A stretch of DNA of 54,724 bases from Bacillota bacterium (GTDB lineage: Bacteria; Bacillota; SHA-98; UBA4971). Under the pieces are notes generated by a model, which was not told where the DNA came from, searched no databases, and saw only the letters and a list, made by a program, of their open reading frames with translations. Positions within the stretch are counted from its first letter, which is position 1. Every line of letters begins with the position of its first letter. The stretch lies in contig JAKPFY010000043.1 in NCBI GenBank assembly GCA_029551185.1, positions 1 to 54,724 of the forward strand, given 5' to 3'. Shown here piece after piece: positions 36,718 to 43,253 of the stretch. The position numbers and the translations under genes were made by a program.

Positions 36718-36791
36718 TGGGGAGTCGTCTAGGGGTAGGACAGCAGACTCTGGATCTGTATGCGGGGGTTCGAATCCTCCCTCCCCAGCCA
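36718..36791 (+). tRNA. tRNA-Gln (anticodon CTG)
   Basis: A full cloverleaf can be drawn: acceptor TGGGGAG with CTCCCCA, D arm, anticodon stem GCAGA/TCTGT with loop CTCTGGA (anticodon CTG at 36770-36772... within the loop 36768-36774), T arm GGGGG/CCTCC with loop TTCGAAT, discriminator G and encoded CCA. The T1-A72 pair is typical of tRNA-Gln and is known as a recognition point for GatCAB. Reads CAG codons. Confidence 0.95.
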
Positions 36792-36807
36792 ATGTTCTTG
36801 CCTGACT

Positions 36808-36870
36808 CTCCTATGTCAGTGCCTCCGGCGCCTCGGCAATGAGGCGGAAGGGCTGTATAGGAGGTTTTTT
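36808..36870 (+). terminator. Terminator after tRNA-Gln
   Basis: CTCCTAT (36808-36814) pairs with ATAGGAG (36857-36863). A second stem, CGCCTC/GAGGCG, forms inside, and G plus six T (36865-36870) follow the outer stem. It lies 17 bases after the tRNA. Its 3' arm contains AGGAGG, so the same bases look like a ribosome site for a small frame starting GTG 36871. Confidence 0.6.
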
Positions 36871-37123
36871 GTGTCTGATTCTGAAGCTTCAGTTTTCGTA
36901 AGGCTTTTCTTTAAATAGGCTCACTAAGCTAAATATTCTCGGGTGTCTCAAGGAGTCCGGTTCCAAGTTGCAGATAACAGAGCTTTTTGAAGGAGGCCAA
37001 CTGCTGCTTCACAGGGTAAGGCCGGAGACATCGGGAAATGCCTTCTTTGTCCGATTTCATCTGCCTAACCTATGCTATATAACTTGCAGACTGTCACTTG
37101 CTTCAGGTAATTACAACTGGTAA
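36871..37123 (+). other. No confident gene; possible broken small reading frame
   Basis: This stretch between tRNA-Gln and rsbR has a 15-codon frame starting GTG 36871, behind AGGAGG, that stops at TAG 36916-36918. A +1 shift at that stop would join it to an open frame to TAA 37121-37123 (total near 84 codons). I recognise no homology and the apparent ribosome site is part of a terminator stem. It may be a decayed gene, an indel, or chance. Confidence 0.2.
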
Positions 37124-37126
37124 ACT
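37098..37126 (+). promoter_or_regulatory. Possible promoter of the stressosome operon
   Basis: TTGCTT (37098-37103), a 17-base spacer and TAAACT (37121-37126), 57 bases before the rsbR start. The -10 is a modest match. No sigma-B-type promoter (GTTTAA...GGGTAT) is evident here. Confidence 0.35.
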
Positions 37127-37183
37127 TGGGAGGAAATATTATCATATTTTGTTAAATCAATGCAACTATCGGGAGGCCTTCAA

Positions 37184-38044
37184 GTGGAACAAGAAATCGT
37201 AGGCTTTTGGACTGATTCAAGAAACGAAATAATAGGTAAATGTATTGAGTTATCAGCAAAGGATGCCATTCTTGAGCCGGATGAAAGCTACCGGCAGAAT
37301 AGAGAGCAAGTCTTCGAACATCTCTGGAGCGCGTTGCTCCAAGATATGCAAAGTGATACCATGGCCAAGACAGGCGAGGTAGTGGGAAGCTTATCCAGAG
37401 AAGCTGTCAGGTATGGACGTAACGTCGAGCCAATACAGAGGATCATCGAAATTCTTATGAAAAGTGCAGAAGAAGCAGCAAGAACCAAGTACCGGGAAGA
37501 CGCGAACAGGGCATCTCGGATTGCCGGACATATCAAAGAGTATCTGGATAAGACAATGATAATTCTTACTAAGTCAATCATCAGGGCGCAGGCAGAAGTA
37601 ATCGAGAAGCAAAAGGAGTACCTCCTTGAGCTCTCAACTCCTGTCATACCTCTGTTAGACGGGATACTTGTGTTGCCTCTCATAGGAACTATAGACACAA
37701 GACGTGCAAAGCAGATAATGGATAATCTATTAAACGGAATTGTGGAAGCCCAGGCTGATACGGTTCTCATTGATATCAGCGGAGTTCCTATTGTAGATAC
37801 CCAAGTAGCCCATCACCTAATAAAGACTGTTCAGGCAGCAAGTCTTCTGGGCGCGCGATGCATCATAGTCGGTATTAGGCCTGAATTTGCCCAGACTATT
37901 GTGAAACTCGGCATTGACTTCGGGAGCATAGTCACGAAGAACTCGCTCCAAGCCGGGCTTAAGCTTGCTCTCAAGTGGCACAACTATGAACTGAGACGAG
38001 TTGGCGGAGGTGGCCCTGATGCATCAACAGGTGCCGATTCTTAA
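37184..38044 (+). CDS. rsbR: RsbR-type stressosome protein (N-terminal sensor + STAS)
   Basis: RsbR forms the shell of the stressosome with RsbS and holds RsbT until stress. The 286-residue protein has a helical N-terminal half (about 1-150, RsbRD-like, no haem or PAS motif seen) and a C-terminal STAS domain (TPVIPLLDGILVLPLIGTIDT ... QADTVLIDISGVPIVDTQVAHHLI). Thr172 and Thr206 match the two phosphorylated threonines of B. subtilis RsbRA (171 and 205), with the same 34-residue spacing. I chose GTG 37184 with GGGAGG; ATG 37160 includes that site. It overlaps rsbS by 26 bases. Confidence 0.9.
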   Translation: MEQEIVGFWTDSRNEIIGKCIELSAKDAILEPDESYRQNREQVFEHLWSALLQDMQSDTMAKTGEVVGSLSREAVRYGRNVEPIQRIIEILMKSAEEAARTKYREDANRASRIAGHIKEYLDKTMIILTKSIIRAQAEVIEKQKEYLLELSTPVIPLLDGILVLPLIGTIDTRRAKQIMDNLLNGIVEAQADTVLIDISGVPIVDTQVAHHLIKTVQAASLLGARCIIVGIRPEFAQTIVKLGIDFGSIVTKNSLQAGLKLALKWHNYELRRVGGGGPDASTGADS

Positions 38045-38384
38045 GATAGATGACTTTTGGATTGCTTCAGTCCAGGGCTCTCTGCATGATCAGGACGTGA
38101 TCGAGTTCAAGGAAGCCTTGCTTAATAAGATTATGCAGCCAAAATCCAGGGGACTTATCATAGACCTGACAGTATTGGATGTGGTGGATAGCTTTGTCAC
38201 CAAGACGCTCATTGACATCCGTGGGCTTGCTGGATTAATGGGGGTTCCTGTAGTAATCGCAGGGATGAGTCCGGCTGTAGCTATTACCCTTGTGGAGATG
38301 GGGCTTAACTTAGAAGGTGTTGACACTGCTCTTAATCTTCAGAAAGGGTTGGACAAGTTGAGAAATGCCGGCAAGGAGCGATGA
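38019..38384 (+). CDS. rsbS: RsbS-type stressosome scaffold (STAS)
   Basis: RsbS is the single STAS-domain core of the stressosome and directly binds RsbT. The 121-residue protein begins MHQQVPILKIDDFWIASVQG, typical of RsbS. Ser58 in DVVDSFVTK corresponds to the Ser59 that RsbT phosphorylates in B. subtilis. I chose ATG 38019, five bases after GGAGGTGG. It overlaps rsbR in another frame and stops 6 bases before rsbT, so expression is tightly coupled. Confidence 0.92.
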   Translation: MHQQVPILKIDDFWIASVQGSLHDQDVIEFKEALLNKIMQPKSRGLIIDLTVLDVVDSFVTKTLIDIRGLAGLMGVPVVIAGMSPAVAITLVEMGLNLEGVDTALNLQKGLDKLRNAGKER

Positions 38385-38390
38385 TAGTTA

Positions 38391-38789
38391 ATGCTTGAAC
38401 GCACGTCAAGTATAGAGAACGAACTGGATATTATTGCTGCCCGCCGGTGTGCTAAAGAAATTGCCAAAGAATTAGGGTTTTCCACCGTTGATCAGGTGCG
38501 TATTGCTACCGCCATCTCTGAGCTTGCTCGCAATGTCGTGCTTTACGCGAAAAATGGGTCAATTGCAATTCGCGTTCTTTGCGAGGGAGGGCGGAAAGGC
38601 CTGGAGATCTTGGTGGCAGACAACGGGCCGGGCATTCCTAATGTTGAGCTTGCAATGACTGACGGATATAGCACATCAGGAGGTTTAGGTGCGGGTTTAC
38701 CGGGGGCAAAGCGTCTCATGGACACCTTCCGCATTGATTCTAAGCTTGGACAAGGAACTACCATTGTCGCGAGGAAGTGGAAGGCTTGA
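38391..38789 (+). CDS. rsbT: RsbT switch kinase
   Basis: RsbT phosphorylates RsbS/RsbR and, once freed, binds and activates a partner protein through that protein's N-terminal domain. The 132-residue GHKL kinase has its N box in ATAISELARNVVLYA, G1 in VADNGPGIP, and G2 around GGLGAGLPGAKRLMD. In B. subtilis the partner is the phosphatase RsbU; here a GGDEF protein with an RsbU-like N-terminal domain is two genes downstream. The stop overlaps the start region of the rsbX-like gene. Confidence 0.93.
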   Translation: MLERTSSIENELDIIAARRCAKEIAKELGFSTVDQVRIATAISELARNVVLYAKNGSIAIRVLCEGGRKGLEILVADNGPGIPNVELAMTDGYSTSGGLGAGLPGAKRLMDTFRIDSKLGQGTTIVARKWKA

Positions 38790-39370
38790 TATTCGGCACG
38801 TTTGCGCGCTCTGCAGAAGAGGAGCTTGTGTCAGGCGACGCTTACCTGATTAAGGAGATAGAGGATGGCTGGCTTATTGCATTGGTTGATGGGTTAGGAC
38901 ACGGCATTGCTGCTCGGGAAGCCTCTCTAAAGGCCTTATCCATTATTGACGCGTATGTCAGTGAATATGGTCCTCAGGTTGATTTAAGGGATGCGCTAAG
39001 GTTATGTCATAATGGCTTGGCAGGCACCAGAGGGGCAGCTATTGGCCTGTGTCATTTGGACCTTAAGGATTGCATTTGGTCAAGTCTGATCGTTGGTAAT
39101 GTTACTCTTTTCGTATTTTCCGATGAGCGATTGAGTCCTATTCCTGCCGCAGGTATTGTAGGCTATCGCGTCCCGAAGATAGTCCATGTGGCAAAGTGGC
39201 CGTATTATGCAGGAGATACTCTTGTCTTACACTCAGACGGTGTGAAAGAAGATTACTCAATGGATTTTCCGGTCGGAGACGGAGGAGTATCTGTAAGACA
39301 AGCTGCAGAACTCATAGGCAAGAAATACGGCGTCAAGACGGACGACGCTACGATCATCATAGGAAGATAA
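38786..39370 (+). CDS. rsbX: RsbX-like PP2C/SpoIIE phosphatase
   Basis: This is a 194-residue SpoIIE-type serine/threonine phosphatase. Metal-binding motifs are SGDAYLI, ALVDGLGHG and LVLHSDGV, and DDATIIIG closes the domain. RsbX removes phosphate from RsbS/RsbR and resets the stressosome. It is a bare phosphatase domain, as RsbX is, and has no RsbU-type N-terminal part. The start is TTG 38786, inside the rsbT stop (TTGA), with GAGGAAG upstream; GTG 38777 is the alternative. Confidence 0.88.
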   Translation: MIFGTFARSAEEELVSGDAYLIKEIEDGWLIALVDGLGHGIAAREASLKALSIIDAYVSEYGPQVDLRDALRLCHNGLAGTRGAAIGLCHLDLKDCIWSSLIVGNVTLFVFSDERLSPIPAAGIVGYRVPKIVHVAKWPYYAGDTLVLHSDGVKEDYSMDFPVGDGGVSVRQAAELIGKKYGVKTDDATIIIGR

Positions 39371-39393
39371 TAGTGATACCGGGAGGACATTTT

Positions 39394-40761
39394 GTGCTGG
39401 AGCATCTTCAAGAAGAATACAAGAATCTGATTCGGGAATTCTCCGATGACAGTAGCGAAAAGGTTCTTTATAAAGCTTCCAGGCTCGGCAAGAAGTTTGT
39501 GGAGCAAGGGTACAGCCCGGAGGATATCGTAGATATCCACATGCAGGCTGTGGAGCTTATCGCCGGAGAAAAGCCGCTTCTTAGGGGGCCTCAGATCATA
39601 CTCAATTCCTTTAGCTTGCTTCTGGAAAGCATGATGGCTTACGGGCTTGCTTATCGTGAGTATATGGAGTCAAAAAGCGCCAGATTCTCAGACTTGGAAG
39701 CATACACCCGCGAGCTGGAGACACTGAATACTGCCTTAAAGCAGAGAGTTGACGAGCTTTCGATTCTCTATGATCTCACCCAGGTTGTAAACTCCAGCCT
39801 TGACCTGGAGACCACTCTCCGGGTAATCGCAAGGAAAATCATGGAAGTTACGGGATATGATACCTGCAATCTTTATCTTGCCGACACCGAAAAAAAGGAA
39901 TTTCAAATTCAGTTGTCAATGGGCGTTAACGCTGAAGCGTATAAATCTCATGATTTCAATTCCGGACACGAGCTAATAGAATCTGCAATTGAGAACGGTA
40001 CGCCTTTAGTCTTCCGGGACGTTAAGACAGAGCCCGGATGGAAGCCGGCAAAAGGGGTAAATGACCACGTTCAATCTTGGATGTCAATTCCTCTGGTCGC
40101 AGAAGGCAAGCCCATAGGGATAATTACTCTTAGCTGCAGTAAAGTAAAGGTTATCAGTGAAGACGTATTAAAGCTTATTTCAATTGCAGCAAGCCAAGCG
40201 GCGTCTGCTATCGAAAGGGCCCGTCTATATGAAGAGACTAAGAGGCTTTCCATTACCGATGAGAAGACCGGTCTTTACAATTTCGGATATTTTAAATTCC
40301 TGCTTAGCACTGAACTGAAGCGCGCAAAGCGTTATGGGCGTCCCCTGTCTCTTTTCATGATTGACGTGGATGATTTTAAGCTGTACAACGATTGCTGCGG
40401 ACATCTGGACGGGGACCAAGTTCTTGGGGAACTTGGCAAAGTTATAAAGCAATCAGTGCGTGATATAGATTTCCCTGCCCGCTATGGGGGAGATGAATTT
40501 GCGGTTATTCTCCCTGAAACCGATGAAACTGAAGCCCGTACGGCAGCGGAACGTCTTCGGGCTTCCATTGAAGGGCGTAGTATTCCTAATCAGAGAGTGC
40601 TGCCGGGCGGCAAACTGACAGTGAGTATTGGTATAAGCTCATATCCGACATCCGCTGACACTGAAGAGGATTTGATAAGAAAGGCAGACGCAGCCCTTTA
40701 CCAAGCCAAACGGAAAGGCAAGAACAAAATCGCAGTTTGTATCAAAGAGCAGGAGTGTTGA
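39394..40761 (+). CDS. RsbU_N-GAF-GGDEF diguanylate cyclase, stressosome output
   Basis: The 455-residue protein has three parts. Residues 1-88 resemble the N-terminal domain of RsbU, the region RsbT binds: EEYKNLIREFSDDSS, GKKFVEQGYSPEDIVDIHMQA and SMMAYGLAYREYM. After a coiled stretch, about 115-265 is a GAF domain (LETTLRVIARKIMEVTGYDTCNLYLAD). The C-terminal GGDEF domain is intact, with GGDEF at 365-369 and the RxxD inhibitory site RDID at 356-359. RsbT docking should thus control c-di-GMP synthesis where RsbU would control sigma-B. I chose GTG 39394 with GGGAGG 7 bases upstream. It is the last gene of the rsbR-S-T-X operon; RsbT binding is inferred. Confidence 0.88.
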   Translation: MLEHLQEEYKNLIREFSDDSSEKVLYKASRLGKKFVEQGYSPEDIVDIHMQAVELIAGEKPLLRGPQIILNSFSLLLESMMAYGLAYREYMESKSARFSDLEAYTRELETLNTALKQRVDELSILYDLTQVVNSSLDLETTLRVIARKIMEVTGYDTCNLYLADTEKKEFQIQLSMGVNAEAYKSHDFNSGHELIESAIENGTPLVFRDVKTEPGWKPAKGVNDHVQSWMSIPLVAEGKPIGIITLSCSKVKVISEDVLKLISIAASQAASAIERARLYEETKRLSITDEKTGLYNFGYFKFLLSTELKRAKRYGRPLSLFMIDVDDFKLYNDCCGHLDGDQVLGELGKVIKQSVRDIDFPARYGGDEFAVILPETDETEARTAAERLRASIEGRSIPNQRVLPGGKLTVSIGISSYPTSADTEEDLIRKADAALYQAKRKGKNKIAVCIKEQEC

Positions 40762-40786
40762 CATTCAAGATGCTCCGGGGTAAAAT
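40758..40786 (+). promoter_or_regulatory. Strong sigma-A promoter of tRNA-Glu
   Basis: A perfect TTGACA (40758-40763), a 17-base spacer and TAAAAT (40781-40786), 37 bases before the tRNA. The -35 overlaps the stop codon of the diguanylate cyclase gene. Confidence 0.75.
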
Positions 40787-40823
40787 ACCATTACGATTTA
40801 AAGAATAAGGCATCCATTAATGT

Positions 40824-40899
40824 GGCCCCGTCGTCTAGCGGCCAAGGACATCGCCCTCTCAAGGCGAAGACACGGATTCGAATTCCGTCGGGGCCACCA
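40824..40899 (+). tRNA. tRNA-Glu (anticodon CTC)
   Basis: A cloverleaf is clear: acceptor GGCCCCG with CGGGGCC, D arm, anticodon stem TCGCC/GGCGA with loop CTCTCAA (anticodon CTC, 40858-40860), T arm ACGGA/TCCGT with loop TTCGAAT, discriminator A and encoded CCA. Reads GAG codons. Its G1-C72 pair differs from the T1-A72 of the tRNA-Gln at 36718, the contrast used by GatCAB to choose its substrate. Confidence 0.95.
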
Positions 40900-40926
40900 T
40901 ATTTATTTTTTTATGAACATCAAATC

Positions 40927-41574
40927 TCAAATTGCAAGAAACGCTGCAATGACTCCTACCAGGAATATCCCGTCGTAAACTCCGGCACCGCCGATACTCA
41001 CAACCTGAGCCCCGATATTCTTGATTTTCTCTAAGTTTAGAAGATCCGCCCCGATAAGTGTGCCAAGAGAGCCGGCTATGTAGGCTATGGGAGCTGCAAA
41101 TTCACTTGCAAGGAGCAACGCTGATCCTGCAGCTACTAGCGGTGGAATAAAGGCAGGGAGAGATATGCCTACCCCGGGAACGACCCGAGCCATGGCGTGG
41201 GCTGCCAATGCAACGATGGCAGTGGATATAAGTGCAGGGATCAGCGGCACTTTGCCCAGGAGATAAATGGCGAATACTGTGGGGATGATTGCACCGCCCA
41301 CATTCACGGCGATGACTTGTTGTCGTACTTTCGGCGGGTAGTAAAACAGAAATGAGAAAAACATTTCAGGTTTCTCTTCTACAATGATTTTTTGCTTTGA
41401 TACAGGTATATTGATTACACTGCCTACTAAAGAGAAGATAAACAAGAGCATTGCGCCTTGGGGGGATAGGCCCAGTTTTGTAAAGGATATGGCTGCGATG
41501 TTAAAGTAGAAAAGAAAGAAAAACGCCGGCAGTAACAAGATGAATATCAGGATCATAGGGAGTAAGCCAAACAT
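40927..41574 (-). CDS. DUF1614 membrane protein
   Basis: This 215-residue protein with about six or seven membrane helices matches DUF1614, a family of unknown function found in Bacillota and archaea. Landmarks are FYFNIAAISFTKLGLSP, GSVINIPVSK, NVGGAIIPTVFAIYLL, ARVVPGVGISLPAFIPPL and the C-terminal SIGGAGVYDGIFLVG. I chose ATG 41574, with GGAGG upstream; the open frame to 41610 lacks a site. It is convergent with tRNA-Glu (28 bases apart). The leader contains a hairpin next to the ribosome site and a TATAAT -10 (41587-41656). Confidence 0.87.
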   Translation of the reverse strand: MFGLLPMILIFILLLPAFFFLFYFNIAAISFTKLGLSPQGAMLLFIFSLVGSVINIPVSKQKIIVEEKPEMFFSFLFYYPPKVRQQVIAVNVGGAIIPTVFAIYLLGKVPLIPALISTAIVALAAHAMARVVPGVGISLPAFIPPLVAAGSALLLASEFAAPIAYIAGSLGTLIGADLLNLEKIKNIGAQVVSIGGAGVYDGIFLVGVIAAFLAI

Positions 41575-41586
41575 GGTATCGCCTCC

Positions 41587-41656
41587 GGTGAGCCACCTAA
41601 GGACTTGCACAGGTGCGTCTGCTTTATCCTATGCTAAGGTGCTCACCTGTATTATA
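41587..41656 (-). promoter_or_regulatory. DUF1614 promoter -10 and leader hairpin
   Basis: On the minus strand TATAAT lies at 41656-41651. Just downstream, bases 41647-41637 pair with 41598-41587 (GGTGAGC-ACCT with AGGT-GCTCACC, one bulged base), an 11-bp stem ending directly against the GGAGG ribosome site. Pairing could affect ribosome access. Part of the 5' arm may lie upstream of the actual transcript start. Confidence 0.4.
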
Positions 41657-41675
41657 CCTTAAATTTGCCGGCTAA

Positions 41676-41699
41676 GGGGTTGCCCAAGTCGGCAACCCC
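41676..41699. repeat. 9-bp perfect inverted repeat upstream of DUF1614 -10
   Basis: GGGGTTGCC (41676-41684) and GGCAACCCC (41691-41699) with a 6-base centre. It lies just after the stop of the small CBM gene (minus strand) and where a -35/activator site for the DUF1614 promoter would be. There is no T tract on either strand, so it is a weak terminator at best, or an operator. Confidence 0.45.
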
Positions 41700-41714
41700 A
41701 ACAATTGTGCTTAA

Positions 41715-42038
41715 TCACACAATTGCTACTCCCCAATTCAGGCCGCTGTTATTGTCCCAGTGATCCGCGCTGTCTTTGAAGCAGAAGTTGAAGGATTTCT
41801 TGTTCTCGTCGATTGAAACATCGGCAGTCCAGGTTAAATCGTCCACTTTTGACATTGGCGTGAGGCTCGCGTTTTCCCAGTGATCATCATATCCTGAATA
41901 GAGATATACCGAGTCAGCTCCTGACACTGACAATAATCCTTTATACATTATCGTGGCTTTCTTCTTGCCTGTTAGGGGAACAGGGTCCACTGCCACCCTC
42001 CTATCAATAAACAAATCTCTTGTGACTTTCTTTGCCAT
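41715..42038 (-). CDS. Small free-standing CBM25-like starch-binding protein
   Basis: This 107-residue protein is almost entirely one CBM25/CBM53-like domain: ATIMYKGLLSVSGADSVYLYSGYDDHWENA, PMSKVDDLTWTADV, and CFKDSADHWDNNSGLNWGVAIV. The end motif HWDNNSGLNW parallels NWDNNSGRNW of the protein at 34618-35067. There is no signal peptide or enzyme domain. The ribosome site is GAGGGGAG upstream of the ATG. Likely role: binding intracellular alpha-glucan, alone or as an adaptor (inferred). Confidence 0.82.
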   Translation of the reverse strand: MAKKVTRDLFIDRRVAVDPVPLTGKKKATIMYKGLLSVSGADSVYLYSGYDDHWENASLTPMSKVDDLTWTADVSIDENKKSFNFCFKDSADHWDNNSGLNWGVAIV

Positions 42039-42273
42039 TTTGATTCATCTCCCCTCATGTTTAGGGCCTGTCTTTCTTTATTATTATCTTGTCTTTTGCC
42101 TTGTTTATGTGCAGTTGGCCATTGATTTCACGAAACTGCGAACCGATCGAAGATAGGCTGAATCTTGCGCATATGAAGGAAAAGGCTGCATGAGGGAGAA
42201 ATTATCACCTATACCGGCAATGGAAGCGGTCTTTGTGATTTGCTTCCCAACTTGCGCCAAGGAGGACATGGAA

Positions 42274-43251
42274 ATGGCATTACCCGAGAAAAATCTTGGA
42301 CAAGCAGCTTATTCAGCTCTTGTTCAGTGCATGGCGGTTTCCCGTGGGGAGAGCGTGCTTGTTATAACTGATGAAGAAATGCGTGAAATTGGCTACGCTT
42401 TTTGGGAGGAGGCGAAGAAGCTGGGAGCGGAAGCCATTATTGTGGAGATGACCACAAGGTCTCAGGACGGTGAAGAACCGCCTCGGCCTGTTGCGGACAT
42501 AATGAAGTCGGTAGATGTGATCCTCATGCCGACCTCAAAATCACTGTCTCACACGCTTGCCCGGCGTGAGGCAAACTCTGCCGGAGCAAGAATCGCGTCA
42601 ATGCCCGGGATCACCAAAGACTCGATGATAAGGACTCTGACTGCCGACTATTTGAGAATTGCCAAGTTAAGCGCACAAGTGGCAGGGATTCTGTCAGCTG
42701 GGAAGTCAGCGAGGATAACGACTCCCTGCGGAACTGACATTACCATGTCGCTGGAGGGACGCATAAGCCGGCCGGATACCGGGATATATCATAAACCGGG
42801 CGATTTCGGCAATCTTCCTGCAGGAGAAGCTTTCATTGCGCCTGTGGAAGGAACTACAGAGGGCATGCTTGTCATGGACGGGGCCATGTCAGGGGTGGGC
42901 GCCTTACAAGACGTGATCCGTATGAAAGTGGAGTCCGGTTACGTCACAAAGATCACAGGCGGGCCCGGGGCGGAAATATTGGAAGAGAGCATCGCTCATC
43001 TTGGCAAGCCTGCAAGGAACATTGCGGAGCTTGGTGTAGGGACGAATGATCGTGCTATAATAACAGGCGAAGTCCTGGAGGATGAAAAGGTCCTCGGAAC
43101 GGTCCACGTTGCGTTGGGAAATAACATAGGGTTCGGCGGGACTTGCGATGTGCCTGTTCATCTTGACGGTATCATGTTACGACCTACACTCGTCATTGAC
43201 GACAAAGTGATAATTAGAGACGGTGTTCTCCAGGTAAATGAGGGGTGTTAG
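42274..43251 (+). CDS. M29-type aminopeptidase-like protein
   Basis: The 325-residue protein resembles the leucyl/thermophilic aminopeptidase (M29) group that is often annotated simply as aminopeptidase. Visible pattern: GESVLVITDEEMREIGYAFWEEAKKLGAEAIIVEM at the N terminus, a middle sheet domain, PAGEAFIAPVEGTTEG, the metal-site-like AELGVGTNDRAIITGEVLEDEKVLGTVHVALGNNIGFGG, and a closing HLDGIMLRPTLVIDD. I chose ATG 42274, 8 bases after AAGGAGG. It stops 2 bases before the next gene, a peptidase, so the two form a proteolytic operon. Confidence 0.82.
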   Translation: MALPEKNLGQAAYSALVQCMAVSRGESVLVITDEEMREIGYAFWEEAKKLGAEAIIVEMTTRSQDGEEPPRPVADIMKSVDVILMPTSKSLSHTLARREANSAGARIASMPGITKDSMIRTLTADYLRIAKLSAQVAGILSAGKSARITTPCGTDITMSLEGRISRPDTGIYHKPGDFGNLPAGEAFIAPVEGTTEGMLVMDGAMSGVGALQDVIRMKVESGYVTKITGGPGAEILEESIAHLGKPARNIAELGVGTNDRAIITGEVLEDEKVLGTVHVALGNNIGFGGTCDVPVHLDGIMLRPTLVIDDKVIIRDGVLQVNEGC

Positions 43252-43253
43252 TT

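Noticed and set aside
39196-39393. N-terminal extension of the stressosome cyclase back to 39196
   Set aside because: It overlaps the phosphatase gene almost fully, is rich in Arg/Cys with no homology, and the GTG at 39394 has a good ribosome site.
37160-40761. Classical sigma-B regulon cluster
   Set aside because: The R-S-T-X genes are present but rsbU with a phosphatase domain, rsbV, rsbW and sigB are absent here; the output gene is a GGDEF protein.
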